A DNA stretch of 64,000 nucleotides from contig NZ_NIUB01000001.1 in assembly GCF_002197815.1 (NCBI RefSeq), forward strand, positions 62,001-126,000. The letters run 5' to 3'. Below, one piece after another: positions 35,125 through 43,634 of the stretch. The position numbers and the translations under genes were made by a program. Source of the stretch: Pseudomonas oleovorans subsp. oleovorans (GTDB taxonomy: Bacteria; Pseudomonadota; Gammaproteobacteria; Pseudomonadales; Pseudomonadaceae). Numbering within the stretch: position 1 is the stretch's first letter; every line of letters starts with the position of its first letter. The notes beneath the pieces are model-generated. The model was given only the letters and a program-made list of their open reading frames with translations. It was not told where the DNA came from and searched no databases.

Positions 35125-35988
35125 ATGCAATCGCTCACCTTCAACAACACCCAATTCGACATCGTTGATCGCAACGGCAATCCGTGGGTAAGGGCAAACC
35201 AGATCGGTTTGGCCTTGGAGTACAAGAACCCAGAGCTGTCGATTGCCAAGCTCTACCGCAGCAACGCCGAAGAGTTCAGCGACAAGATGACCGCCCTGAT
35301 CGAGATGCCCACCAAAGGCGGCGTCCAGCAGGTTCGCATCTTCTCCCTGCGCGGCGCGCATCTGCTGGCTATGTTCGCCCGTACCAAGGTTGCCAAAGAG
35401 TTCCGTCACTGGGTGCTCGATGTCCTGGAAGGTGTGGCTGAGGTTCCTTCCCCCGCCAAAGAGAAGCGCGCCCCCAAGGCCCTGCCCAACGGCCTCTCCA
35501 TCGACCAGCAGGACGCCATCAAGGCGCTGGTGAAAGCCCGCGTCGAGGCGCTGCCGAAGGAGAAGCAGGCCAAGGCCGCAGTGACCTGCTGGAGCGCCCT
35601 CAAGTCCAAGTTCGGCTGCTCGTACAAGAAGATCGAGTCCGACCAGTTCGCAGAGGCTGTCGGCCTGGTGGCGCGCATCGAGCTGGAGGGCGAGTGGCTG
35701 CCGAAGGCGAAAGAGGACGAGTTCGTGCTCGGCTTCTACGAAGCTCAGGAGGTCTGCCACCTGGTGCATCACGCCATCTGGTGTGTCTACCGCTGGGACA
35801 GCGGTATCGCCGCCGGCGTGAAGGCGATGAACTACCCCGTCTGGCTCAGCGCCTTCGAGCACTTCCAGGAGGCGAGCCGCTCCGCGCGCAGGATCGAGCG
35901 CCTGATGCCGGAGTTGATTGGCTACTTCCGCCAGAAGAATGGCGGCCTGCTCCCGGAGCAGTGCGCAGCAAAAGGAATCGTCGCATGA
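35125..35988 (+). CDS. Bro-N antirepressor-like protein carried by ISL3 element
   Basis: 287-aa protein. The N-terminal Bro-N-type DNA-binding domain (about residues 1-105) contains DIVDRNGNPWVRANQIGLAL, RSNAEEFSDKM and FSLRGAHLLAMFARTKVAKE. The C-terminal half (about 120-285) resembles phage antirepressor C-domains of the P22AR_C sort, including DQQDAIKALVKARVEALP. Such proteins normally counter phage repressors. AGAGGGAAAC before the ATG is a good ribosome-binding site. Its stop overlaps the transposase start as ATGA, so the two are translationally coupled. Whether it regulates transposition, acts on resident prophages, or is cargo is unknown. Confidence 0.8.
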   Translation: MQSLTFNNTQFDIVDRNGNPWVRANQIGLALEYKNPELSIAKLYRSNAEEFSDKMTALIEMPTKGGVQQVRIFSLRGAHLLAMFARTKVAKEFRHWVLDVLEGVAEVPSPAKEKRAPKALPNGLSIDQQDAIKALVKARVEALPKEKQAKAAVTCWSALKSKFGCSYKKIESDQFAEAVGLVARIELEGEWLPKAKEDEFVLGFYEAQEVCHLVHHAIWCVYRWDSGIAAGVKAMNYPVWLSAFEHFQEASRSARRIERLMPELIGYFRQKNGGLLPEQCAAKGIVA

Positions 35989-37301
35989 CTCCCCCAAACA
36001 GCCTACTGCACCCCTTGAAGGCCCAAGTCCTGGGCTTTCAAGAGGATGAGCACGACTACCACTTCCAGGTGGAGTACCCAGACCCCGACGCCTGCCACAC
36101 CTGCGGTACGGTCGGCCAGCTGGTGCGCTTCGGCAAGAAGCAGGTGAAGTTCCGCGACGTGCCGATGCACGGCAAGCGCGTGTCGCTGTGGGTGATCCGG
36201 CGCCGGTTCCAGTGCAAGTCATGCAACAGCACGTTCACACCGCCCATCTACGAGATGGCGGAGGATCACCGGATGACCCGGCGATGCTACGACTACATCA
36301 TCAAGCGCTCGCTGAGCGGCACCAACGCCAAGGTTGCCCAGGACATCGGGTTCGATGAGTCGGTAGTGCGGGCTGTGATCAAGTCGCACTGCGACATGAA
36401 GGCCATCGGCTACAGGCCAACCCTACCGCGCGTTCTCGGCATCGACGAGCTGTACCTGAACCGGCAGTTCCGCTGTGTGCTGACCGACATCGAGCGGGGC
36501 ACCATCCTCGACATTCTGGAGTCGCGGCAGTATCCGGTGCTTTACAACTACCTGGCCAACATGCAAGGCCGGGAGAACGTCCAGATCGTCTGCCAGGACA
36601 TGTGGAAGCCCTACCGCGACGTGGCCTCGCAGTTGTTCCCCAAGGCCGCCATCGTGGTGGATCGGTTCCACATCCAGCGCATGGCCAACGAGGCGATGGA
36701 GACGCTGCGCAAGGGGCTCAAGAAGGAGCTGACCCAGCACCAGCGCCGACAGCTCAAGGGCGACCGGAAGATGATGCTGATGCGGCGCCGTGACCTGAAC
36801 CCGATGCAGGAGCTGATCATCCATACCTGGTTGGATCAGTTCCCCGAGCTGGGCATGGCCTACAAGCTCAAGGAGGCGTTCTTCGACATCTGGGAGGCCA
36901 CAACCGAGGCTGAGGCAAGGGCGCGCTACCAGGAGTGGCTGAACGCGATTCCAGAGGGGCACAAGTCCCACTGGAAGCCGCTGATTACCTCGATGACGAA
37001 CTGGGAGCGGGAGATCTTCTCGTACTTCGGCCCAGCCCAGCGCAACACCAACGCCTTCACCGAGTCGATCAACCGGCAGATGCGCGACCTGAACAGGGAC
37101 GCCAGGGGCATGTCGTTCGAGATGTTCCGGGCCAAGACGCTGTTCAGCCTGGAGCACAAGGTGAGCATGCCCAAGCCGAAGCGGGAGTCACCTTTCGTTG
37201 GCTACGCACGCCCCATGGAGCGGGTCATGTACAGCATCCCGATCTACGACCACGGCGTTTCCATCGAGGCCGTTCTCAAGGCCATCCAGGGCGCCCAGTA
37301 G
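35985..37301 (+). CDS. ISL3-family transposase
   Basis: 438-aa DDE transposase. The N-terminal zinc finger (CHTCG near residue 32, CKSCNSTF near 75) is followed by a helix-turn-helix region (SGTNAKVAQDIGFDESVVR). Catalytic-block candidates are GIDELYLNRQFRCVLTDI near residue 150, QDMWKPYRDVASQLFPKAA near 203 with IVVDRFHIQR, and NTNAFTESINRQMRDLNRDA near 360. The frame looks intact with no internal stop, so the element may be active or recently so. Start and stop are overlapped with the upstream antirepressor gene. Confidence 0.93.
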   Translation: MTPPNSLLHPLKAQVLGFQEDEHDYHFQVEYPDPDACHTCGTVGQLVRFGKKQVKFRDVPMHGKRVSLWVIRRRFQCKSCNSTFTPPIYEMAEDHRMTRRCYDYIIKRSLSGTNAKVAQDIGFDESVVRAVIKSHCDMKAIGYRPTLPRVLGIDELYLNRQFRCVLTDIERGTILDILESRQYPVLYNYLANMQGRENVQIVCQDMWKPYRDVASQLFPKAAIVVDRFHIQRMANEAMETLRKGLKKELTQHQRRQLKGDRKMMLMRRRDLNPMQELIIHTWLDQFPELGMAYKLKEAFFDIWEATTEAEARARYQEWLNAIPEGHKSHWKPLITSMTNWEREIFSYFGPAQRNTNAFTESINRQMRDLNRDARGMSFEMFRAKTLFSLEHKVSMPKPKRESPFVGYARPMERVMYSIPIYDHGVSIEAVLKAIQGAQ

Positions 37302-37340
37302 GGCGTCCATCAACACGACCACCCATTTCAGCTAGCGGTG

Positions 37341-37386
37341 TTCGGGAAGTCCTCTAACAACAGGATTTCCCGAATACCCTTTTTTT
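37341..37386 (+). terminator. terminal hairpin of ISL3 right end plus flanking T-run
   Basis: TTCGGGAAGTCCT (37341-37353) pairs with AGGATTTCCCGAA (37362-37374) with one mismatch. The element ends at 37379 and is directly followed by seven T residues, so the IS end and the host flank together make a good rho-independent terminator. It would stop transcription leaving the transposase. Confidence 0.7.
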
Positions 37387-37395
37387 GTTCTGAAA

Positions 37396-37424
37396 AAACC
37401 CTCGCTAGAATTTTGGCGGGGTTT
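37396..37424. terminator. hairpin right of the ISL3 element, possible remnant terminator
   Basis: AAACCCTCGC (37396-37405) and GCGGGGTTT (37416-37424) pair with one bulge. A-runs and T-runs flank both sides, so it resembles a bidirectional terminator. It may have belonged to a gene lost when the element rearranged this site. Confidence 0.5.
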
Positions 37425-37506
37425 CCTCACTGTTTTTCCTTTTACTGCGTCACCGCGTGAATTGTCCGTCGGACGAGATCTTCTTGGCCGTCCGGTGTGT
37501 TTGTTG

Positions 37507-37538
37507 CGATTATCGGGCATCATTTCGATAATCGGCCG
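37507..37538. promoter_or_regulatory. PcaR-type operator upstream of pcaR
   Basis: CGATTATCG (37507-37515) and CGATAATCG (37526-37534) form a perfect inverted pair. The right part, TTTCGATAATCGGCC, matches the published P. putida PcaR box GTTCGATAATCGCAC at 12 of 15 positions. It is just upstream of pcaR, so autoregulation is likely. Confidence 0.7.
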
Positions 37539-37567
37539 CAATCGTGCCGTCTAAAACGGAGTCATCG

Positions 37568-38416
37568 ATGACTGAAGAACGTCAGACCACCACGTTCCTG
37601 GCACCTCCGCCTTATGTGTCCCCGGCAAAACGTATTGAAGAGTTTGCGGGCGACCCTAACTTCATGAGTTCGCTCGCCCGGGGGCTGGCAGTGATCACGG
37701 CGTTCCAGGAGCGCAAGCGTCATCTGACCATTGCCCAGATCAGTCATCGCACCGGTATTCCGCGTGCTGCGGTACGTCGCTGCCTGTACACCCTCATCCA
37801 ACTGGGCTATGCGAGCTCGGATGGGCGTACCTACTCACTGCTGCCGAAGGTGCTGACCCTGGGCCATGCCTATTTGTCATCCACGCCGTTGGCCGTTTCC
37901 GCCCAGCCTTACCTGGATCGCCTGACCGAGCAATTGCACGAGGCCTGCAGCCTGGCCACGCTGGAGGGCGAACAGGTGTTGTATATCGCACGCTCGGCGG
38001 TGCCTCAGCGGTTGATTTCCATCGACTTGAGTGTGGGCAGCCGTTTGCCGGCCTATTGCACGTCGATGGGGCGGATCATGTTGGCGGCCATGGATGACGC
38101 CAGCCTGCAGGATTATCTGGCCACCGCCGAACTTCAGCCCAAGACCAGTCGCACGTTGCACACACCCGAACAGCTCTGGGAATGCTTGCAGCAGATCCGT
38201 GCTCAGGGCTGGTGCATTGTCGATCAGGAATTGGAGCAAGGCCTGCGCTCTTTGGCTGTGCCCGTGCGCGATTCCAGCGGTCACGTACTGGCGGCCATGA
38301 ACGTCAGTACGCACGCCGGGCGCGTACCTCTTGCCGAGCTTGAGCAGCGATACCTGCCAATCATGTTGACCACCAGCCGGGAGTTGAGCGAGCAGCTTTT
38401 CGCGACCTTGGGTTGA
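37568..38416 (+). CDS. pcaR: IclR-family regulator of beta-ketoadipate pathway, PcaR-like
   Basis: 282-aa IclR protein. The N-terminal winged helix (about residues 25-85) contains FMSSLARGLAVITAFQERKR, ISHRTGIPRAAVRRCLYTLI and LPKVLTLGHAYLSS, which closely follow P. putida PcaR as remembered. The C-terminal effector domain includes PAYCTSMGRIMLAAMDD near residue 167 and GWCIVDQELEQGLRSLAVPV near 213. PcaR senses beta-ketoadipate and activates pca genes. GGAG 7 bases upstream supports the ATG at 37568 over the one at 37544. It sits first on the catabolic side of the IS, and PcaR-like boxes recur upstream of pcaI, pobA/pobR and the aryl-alcohol regulator. Confidence 0.87.
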   Translation: MTEERQTTTFLAPPPYVSPAKRIEEFAGDPNFMSSLARGLAVITAFQERKRHLTIAQISHRTGIPRAAVRRCLYTLIQLGYASSDGRTYSLLPKVLTLGHAYLSSTPLAVSAQPYLDRLTEQLHEACSLATLEGEQVLYIARSAVPQRLISIDLSVGSRLPAYCTSMGRIMLAAMDDASLQDYLATAELQPKTSRTLHTPEQLWECLQQIRAQGWCIVDQELEQGLRSLAVPVRDSSGHVLAAMNVSTHAGRVPLAELEQRYLPIMLTTSRELSEQLFATLG

Positions 38417-38619
38417 GTCTTTCGGGCGGTAATCGCCCATTTTCGCCTGGAGACAGTTGCTTGTTTTCCTGAGCGATACATGCTGTTCAAGCAGGGCTCG
38501 TTCTTTAGTATGCCCTGCGTGATCCCGAGCGCCTGCCTGCCTAGACTCGGTATGTCGCTATCTAGCGATATAGAGGGCCGTAAGACCTTCAAAACAACTA
38601 TAAGAAACAGGTATACACA
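38417..38619. promoter_or_regulatory. gap between pcaR and benR
   Basis: About 200 bases. A small GGGCG-GTAAT-CGCCC hairpin followed by ATTTTC (38425-38446) may end pcaR. A short inverted pair TCGCTA/TAGCGA (38555-38568) sits about 50 bases before benR and could be an operator. No coding frame convinces. Confidence 0.35.
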
Positions 38620-39570
38620 ATGCTCCTGCATGAAAAAAGCGCCGTGTTCGAGCGTGCAGACCCTTATGCCGTCTCGGATTATGTCAATCAGCATCTCGGC
38701 ATTCATTGCATACACATGCCTAAGAATCGGCACTCCGCAGCCAGTCTTAGTCATCGCAAGTTTGCCAGCCTGGACCTGTGCCGGATCCGCTATGGCGGCC
38801 AGGCGCAGATTACCTCCCCAGCATTGCAAAGCGTCTATCACCTGCAGGTTCAGCTCAAGGGCCGTAGCCTGTGGTTTGACCGTGGCGTTGAGCAGCAATT
38901 GCAGCCCGGCGATCTACTGATGATCAACCCGGACGATCCCGTCGATCTGACCTATGCCGACGATTGTGAAAAACTGATCATCAAACTGCCCACCCGCCTG
39001 CTGGAAGCCTGCTGCGAGGAGCAGCGCTGGAGCCTGCCCAAGGAAGGTGTGCGCTTCACCCGCACGCTGCAGCGGCTGGAGCATCTCCAGGATTTCATGC
39101 GGCTGGTGGACCTGATTTGCCTGGAATCCGAGTCGGATGAAAGCGGGCTGCAAACCCAGCATCACTACACGCGCATCGTGGCCAACAAGCTGCTGACCAA
39201 GGTGCCCAACAATATCCGCCGCGATGCGCCGCCCCAGCATGCCGTGCCGTTCGAGCTGCTGATCCAGTACATCGACGAGCATCTCAAGAACGAGCCCAGC
39301 ATCGAGCAGCTGGCCGCCCTGGCGCAGGTCAGCCAGCGTTCGCTGTATGCGCTGTTCGAGCGCCACCTGAACTGCACGCCCAAACAGTATGTGCGTGATC
39401 GCAAGCTGGACCGCGTGCATGCCTGCCTGAGCGACCCGTCCTGCCATGTGCGCAGCGTGACGGAGATCGCGCTGGATTACGGCTTCATGCACCTGAGCAG
39501 ATTTTCCGAGAACTACAAGGCTCGCTTTGGCGAGCTGCCTTCCGAGACTTTCCGGCGTCAAAGCCACTAG
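38620..39570 (+). CDS. benR: AraC/XylS-family activator of benzoate genes, BenR-like
   Basis: 316-aa activator. The N-terminal cupin-like effector part includes HCIHMPKNRHSAASLSHRKF, RIRYGGQAQITSPALQSVYH and DLLMINPDDPVDLTYADDCE. The C-terminal double helix-turn-helix (about 215-310) has IEQLAALAQVSQRSLYALFE and EIALDYGFMHLSRFSENYKA. BenR responds directly to benzoate and turns on benABCD in P. putida; it is a paralogue of XylS. It lies directly upstream of benA, which has tandem XylS/BenR-type half-sites in its promoter, and is followed by a good terminator. Start at 38620 has only a weak ribosome-binding site. Confidence 0.9.
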   Translation: MLLHEKSAVFERADPYAVSDYVNQHLGIHCIHMPKNRHSAASLSHRKFASLDLCRIRYGGQAQITSPALQSVYHLQVQLKGRSLWFDRGVEQQLQPGDLLMINPDDPVDLTYADDCEKLIIKLPTRLLEACCEEQRWSLPKEGVRFTRTLQRLEHLQDFMRLVDLICLESESDESGLQTQHHYTRIVANKLLTKVPNNIRRDAPPQHAVPFELLIQYIDEHLKNEPSIEQLAALAQVSQRSLYALFERHLNCTPKQYVRDRKLDRVHACLSDPSCHVRSVTEIALDYGFMHLSRFSENYKARFGELPSETFRRQSH

Positions 39571-39632
39571 GGTTTTCCACGGCCGCTAACTCGCGGCTAG
39601 ATCCGGCTTAGCCAATTTTTCATTCCAGCATG

Positions 39633-39677
39633 AAGCCCGCCTGCTGCCGTTCGTTTCGGCCCCGGCGGGCTTTTTTC
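39633..39677 (+). terminator. intrinsic terminator after benR
   Basis: AAGCCCGCC (39633-39641) pairs with GGCGGGCTT (39664-39672), and the T-run 39671-39676 follows. It separates benR from the benA promoter. Confidence 0.85.
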
Positions 39678-39714
39678 CGTGTTATTTCCGCGCGGTTTAG
39701 CCCACGGGCGCATT

Positions 39715-39778
39715 TGCAAAAAATGGATAGCGATGCTGCGCAAAGTGGATATTGGAGCCGGAGTCACGGAGATAGCCT
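39715..39778 (+). promoter_or_regulatory. benA promoter with tandem BenR/XylS-type sites
   Basis: TGCA-N6-GGATA occurs at 39715-39729 and TGCG-N6-GGATA at 39737-39751, 22 bases apart. XylS and BenR bind TGCA-N6-GGNTA repeats of this kind at Pm-type promoters. The downstream repeat would overlap the -35 region, and TAGCCT (39773-39778) sits where the -10 should be, about 40 bases before the benA ATG. Confidence 0.8.
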
Positions 39779-39816
39779 TGGTCCTGCCTTGAACAATAAC
39801 AATGGAGGCCCCGGCC

Positions 39817-41181
39817 ATGTCCCTGGGAATCGACTACCTTGGTTCGCTGCTTGAAGAAGACAAAGAGAAGGGCATCTTTCGCTGCAAGCGCGAGATGTTC
39901 ACGAATCCCCAGCTGTTCGATCTGGAGATGAAGCACATCTTCGAGGGCAACTGGATTTATCTTGCCCATGAGAGCCAGATTCCTGAGAAGAACGACTACT
40001 ACACCACCCAGATGGGTCGTCAGCCGATCTTCATTGCGCGCAATAAAGACGGCGAGCTGAATGCCTTCATCAATGCCTGCAGCCATCGCGGCGCCACGCT
40101 GTGCCGCTTCAAGAGTGGCAACAAGGCCACCTATACCTGCCCCTTCCATGGCTGGACCTTCAACAACTCCGGCAAGCTGCTCAAGGTCAAGGACCCCAAG
40201 GAAGCCGGCTACCCGGACAGCTTTGACTGCGACGGCTCCCACGACCTGAAGAAGGTCGCCCGCTTCGAGTCCTATCGCGGCTTTCTGTTCGGCAGCCTGC
40301 GTGAAGATGTCGCCCCGCTGGAAGAGTTCCTGGGAGAGTCGAGAAAGATCATCGACATGGTGGTCGATCAGTCGCCTGATGGGATCGAAGTCTTGCGCGG
40401 CTCCTCGACCTACGTCTACGAAGGCAACTGGAAACTGCAGGCCGAAAACGGCGCCGACGGCTATCACGTCACCGCCGTTCACTGGAACTACGCGGCTACC
40501 CAGCAACAGCGCAAGCTCAAGGACGCGGGCGACGACATCCGCGCCATGAGCGCCGGTGGCTGGGGCAAGAAAGGCGGCGGCTTCTATTCCTTCGAGAACG
40601 GCCATTTGCTGCTCTGGACCCGCTGGGACAACCCAGAAGATCGCCCGCTCTATGCCCGTCGCAACGAGCTGATCGCCGAGCACGGTCAGGCCCGTGCCGA
40701 TTGGATGATCGAACATTCACGCAACCTTTGCCTGTACCCGAACCTGTACCTGATGGACCAGTTTGGCTCGCAGCTGCGCATCGCCAAGCCGCTTTCGGTG
40801 GACAAGACCGAAGTGACCATCTACTGCATCGCGCCCAAGGGCGAATGCGCCGAAGCGCGCGCCCGCCGCATCCGTCAATACGAAGATTTCTTCAATGCCA
40901 GCGGCATGGCCACGCCGGATGACCTGGAAGAATTCCGCGCCTGCCAGCAGGGCTTCGCCGCCCAGGCGATGGAGTGGAACGACATGTCCCGTGGTGCCAA
41001 GCACTGGATCGACGGTGCTGACGAGAGCGCCAGGGGCATCGGCCTGCACCCGCTGATGAGCGGCGCACGCACCGAGGATGAAGGCCTGTTCGTGCTGCAG
41101 CATCACTACTGGCAGCAGGAAATGATGAAAGCCGCCCAAGGTGAACAGGATCAACTGATTCACGTGGAGGGTGCGCAATGA
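39817..41181 (+). CDS. benA: benzoate 1,2-dioxygenase large subunit
   Basis: Alpha subunit (454 aa) of the Rieske ring-hydroxylating dioxygenase that turns benzoate into its cis-1,2-dihydrodiol. The Rieske 2Fe-2S ligands are CSHRGATLC and CPFHGWTF near residues 90-115. The catalytic-domain iron motif is [17 protein letters not shown] near 210-225. GGAGG nine bases before the ATG selects the start; an earlier in-frame ATG at 39802 precedes it. The end overlaps benB as ATGA, so subunits are made in step. Confidence 0.97.
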   Translation: MSLGIDYLGSLLEEDKEKGIFRCKREMFTNPQLFDLEMKHIFEGNWIYLAHESQIPEKNDYYTTQMGRQPIFIARNKDGELNAFINACSHRGATLCRFKSGNKATYTCPFHGWTFNNSGKLLKVKDPKEAGYPDSFDCDGSHDLKKVARFESYRGFLFGSLREDVAPLEEFLGESRKIIDMVVDQSPDGIEVLRGSSTYVYEGNWKLQAENGADGYHVTAVHWNYAATQQQRKLKDAGDDIRAMSAGGWGKKGGGFYSFENGHLLLWTRWDNPEDRPLYARRNELIAEHGQARADWMIEHSRNLCLYPNLYLMDQFGSQLRIAKPLSVDKTEVTIYCIAPKGECAEARARRIRQYEDFFNASGMATPDDLEEFRACQQGFAAQAMEWNDMSRGAKHWIDGADESARGIGLHPLMSGARTEDEGLFVLQHHYWQQEMMKAAQGEQDQLIHVEGAQ

Positions 41182-41666
41182 GCATGTCCTACGAAGCCGC
41201 GCGTGATTTTCTCTACCGCGAAGCACGCTACCTGGATGACAAGGACTGGGACAGCTGGCTGGAGTTGTATGCGAGCGATGCCACCTTCTGGATGCCGGCC
41301 TGGGATGACCGCGACCAGCTCACCGAAGACCCGCAGCAGGAAATCTCGCTGATCTGGTACGGCAATCGCAGCGGCCTTGAAGACCGGGTCTTCCGCATCC
41401 GTACCGAACGCTCCAGCGCGACCATTCCCGATACCCGCACCTCGCACAACATCAGCAACCTGGAGATGATCGAGCAGGGAGAGGGCTTCTGCACGCTGCG
41501 CTTCAACTGGCACACCATGAGTTTCCGCTACAAGACGGTCGATCACTACTACGGCACCAGTTTCTACACCCTCGATGTGCGCGGCGAAAGCCCACTGATC
41601 AAGGCCAAGAAGGTGGTGCTGAAGAACGACTACATCCGCCATTTGATCGATGTGTACCACGTGTGA
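41178..41666 (+). CDS. benB: benzoate 1,2-dioxygenase small subunit
   Basis: Beta subunit (162 aa) of the dioxygenase, a cystatin-like alpha+beta fold that holds the hexamer together. Family features are [20 protein letters not shown] near residue 15, [20 protein letters not shown] near 36, and [10 protein letters not shown] near 88. The ATG overlaps the benA stop by four bases; a second methionine two codons later is an alternative start. It is followed closely by benC. Confidence 0.96.
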   Translation: MSMSYEAARDFLYREARYLDDKDWDSWLELYASDATFWMPAWDDRDQLTEDPQQEISLIWYGNRSGLEDRVFRIRTERSSATIPDTRTSHNISNLEMIEQGEGFCTLRFNWHTMSFRYKTVDHYYGTSFYTLDVRGESPLIKAKKVVLKNDYIRHLIDVYHV

Positions 41667-41676
41667 AGGCCCGACC

Positions 41677-42687
41677 ATGACTCACCAGATTGCATTGAAT
41701 TTCGAAGACGGAATCACCCGCTTCATCGAAGCGAATCCTGGCGAAACTGTCGCCGATGCCGCCTATCGCCAAGGCATCAACATCCCGCTGGATTGCCGCG
41801 ACGGCGCATGCGGGGCCTGCAAGTGCTTTGCCGAAGCGGGCAGGTATGACCTGGGCGATGAGTATATTGAGGACGCGCTAAGCGAAGACGAGGCCGAACA
41901 GGGCTACGTGCTGACCTGCCAGATGCGTGCCGAGAGCGACTGTGTGGTTCGCGTGCCGGCCTCATCCCAAGTATGTAAAACCGAGCAGGCCTGCTACGAG
42001 GCGGCCATCAGCCAGGTGCGCCAGCTGTCGGCAAGCACCATCGCGCTGTCGATCAAGGGCGATTCGCTGACCCGGCTGGCCTTCCTTCCCGGACAGTACG
42101 TCAACCTCAAGGTGCCGGGCAGCGACCAGACCCGCGCCTACTCGTTCAGCTCGATGCCCCGCGATGGCGAAGTGAGCTTTCTGATTCGCAACGTGCCGGG
42201 TGGGCTGATGAGCAGCTTTCTTACCGGCCTGGCGAAATGCGGCGACAGCCTGACCCTGGTTGGCCCGTTGGGCAGTTTCTACCTGCGCGACATCAAGCGC
42301 CCGTTGCTGTTGCTGGCCGGTGGCACGGGTCTGGCGCCTTTTACCGCCATGCTGGAAAAGATTGCCGAGCAGGGCAGCGCGCATCCTCTGCACCTGATCT
42401 ACGGGGTGACCCACGATCACGACCTGGTGGAACTGGACAAACTCGAGGCGTTTGCCGCACGTATTCCCAATTTCACCTACAGCGCCTGCGTGGCCAGCCC
42501 CGATAGCCAGTACCCACTCAAGGGCTATGTCACCCAGCACATCGAACCCAGGCACCTCAACGATGGCGAGGTGGACGTCTACCTGTGCGGTCCGCCGCCG
42601 ATGGTCGAGGCGGTCAGCCAGTTCATCCGTGAACAAGGTCTGCAGCCGGCGAATTTCTACTACGAAAAATTTGCCGCCAGTGCCTAA
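41677..42687 (+). CDS. benC: benzoate dioxygenase electron-transfer reductase
   Basis: 336-aa reductase passing electrons from NADH to BenAB. The N-terminal plant-type 2Fe-2S ferredoxin domain has CRDGACGACKCFAEAG near residue 41 and a fourth cysteine in LTCQM near 78. The FAD-binding domain has RAYSFSSMPRDG near 150. The NAD domain has LLLAGGTGLAPFTAMLEKIA near 209 and CGPPPMVEAVSQFI near 305. The start is the ATG at 41677; the in-frame ATG at 41650 lies within benB. Confidence 0.96.
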   Translation: MTHQIALNFEDGITRFIEANPGETVADAAYRQGINIPLDCRDGACGACKCFAEAGRYDLGDEYIEDALSEDEAEQGYVLTCQMRAESDCVVRVPASSQVCKTEQACYEAAISQVRQLSASTIALSIKGDSLTRLAFLPGQYVNLKVPGSDQTRAYSFSSMPRDGEVSFLIRNVPGGLMSSFLTGLAKCGDSLTLVGPLGSFYLRDIKRPLLLLAGGTGLAPFTAMLEKIAEQGSAHPLHLIYGVTHDHDLVELDKLEAFAARIPNFTYSACVASPDSQYPLKGYVTQHIEPRHLNDGEVDVYLCGPPPMVEAVSQFIREQGLQPANFYYEKFAASA

Positions 42688-42748
42688 GGGCGGACACAGC
42701 CCGATCTTGGGGTTTGTGCGCCGCTTCGACCACATTGAGGACAGGTAG

Positions 42749-43528
42749 ATGAACAAGCGTTTCGAAAACAAGGTCGCGGTGATCACCGGGGCTGCCCAGG
42801 GCATCGGCCGTCGCGTTGCCGAGCGCATGGGGGAAGAGGGCGGCCGCCTGGTGCTGGTCGATCGCTCCGAGCTGGTCCACGAACTGGCGGATGAGCTGGG
42901 GGCCAAGGGTGTCGAGGTGCTCACCCTGACCGCCGATCTGGAGCAGTTTGCCGACTGCCACCGCGTGATGGCTATGGCGAAGGAGCGTTTCGGTCGCCTC
43001 GACATCCTCGTCAATAACGTCGGCGGCACCATCTGGGCCAAGCCGTTCGAGCATTACCTGGAACATGAGATCGAAGCCGAAGTGCGCCGCTCGCTGTTTC
43101 CCACGCTGTGGTGCTGTCATGCCGCGTTGCCGCACATGCTGGTTCAGGGCGCGGGTGCCATCGTCAACGTTTCCTCGATTGCGACCCGCAGTGTCAATCG
43201 CGTGCCCTACGGCGCGGCCAAAGGCGGAGTGAATGCGCTGACCGCCTGCCTCGCGTTCGAGAACGCCCAGCGCGGCATTCGCGTCAACGCCACGGCACCC
43301 GGCGGCACCGAAGCACCGCCGCGGCGCATTCCGCGCAACGGTGCCGAGCAGAGCGAGCAAGAGAAGTTGTGGTACCAGCAGATCGTCGAGCAGACCGTGG
43401 ATTCAACGCTGATGAAACGCTACGGAACCATCGACGAGCAGGCTGGCGCGATCCTGTTCCTGGCGTCCGACGAGGCCAGTTACATCACCGGCGTGACTTT
43501 GCCAGTGGGGGGCGGTGATCTCGGCTAA
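42749..43528 (+). CDS. benD: 1,6-dihydroxycyclohexa-2,4-diene-1-carboxylate dehydrogenase
   Basis: 259-aa short-chain dehydrogenase that oxidises and decarboxylates benzoate dihydrodiol to catechol with NAD. The nucleotide motif is VITGAAQGIGRRVAERMG (near residue 12), NNVGGTIWAKPFE is near 89, and the catalytic serine/tyrosine/lysine set lies in NVSSIATRSVNRVPYGAAKG near 140-158. GAGGACAGGTAG precedes the ATG. A 61-base gap follows benC, and benK follows. Confidence 0.95.
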   Translation: MNKRFENKVAVITGAAQGIGRRVAERMGEEGGRLVLVDRSELVHELADELGAKGVEVLTLTADLEQFADCHRVMAMAKERFGRLDILVNNVGGTIWAKPFEHYLEHEIEAEVRRSLFPTLWCCHAALPHMLVQGAGAIVNVSSIATRSVNRVPYGAAKGGVNALTACLAFENAQRGIRVNATAPGGTEAPPRRIPRNGAEQSEQEKLWYQQIVEQTVDSTLMKRYGTIDEQAGAILFLASDEASYITGVTLPVGGGDLG

Positions 43529-43634
43529 CCGCCAACGCCGGCCCCGACCGGACAAGCACTACGCAAGAAACCGCCGCGCGCTGAATGGCTTGCTGCGGCG
43601 AATCCTGACTACAAAAACAATAGAGATTCTTGCC

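Larger units (their letters stand above)
34782..37379. mobile_element. ISL3-family element carrying a phage-antirepressor-like passenger gene
   Basis: Terminal inverted repeats at 34782-34803 and 37358-37379 share GGGTATTCGGGAAA and then TGTTG (19 of 22 bases). Between them lie a structured leader, a Bro-N antirepressor-like gene and an ISL3 transposase. At 2598 bp it is much longer than a plain ISL3 element. The 8-base flanks (CATTAACC left, TTTTTTTG right) do not match, so no target duplication is present. It breaks agcS on the left and abuts the catabolic cluster on the right. Confidence 0.88.

Noticed and set aside
34774..37387. 8-base target duplication of the ISL3 element
   Set aside because: The flanks CATTAACC and TTTTTTTG do not match.
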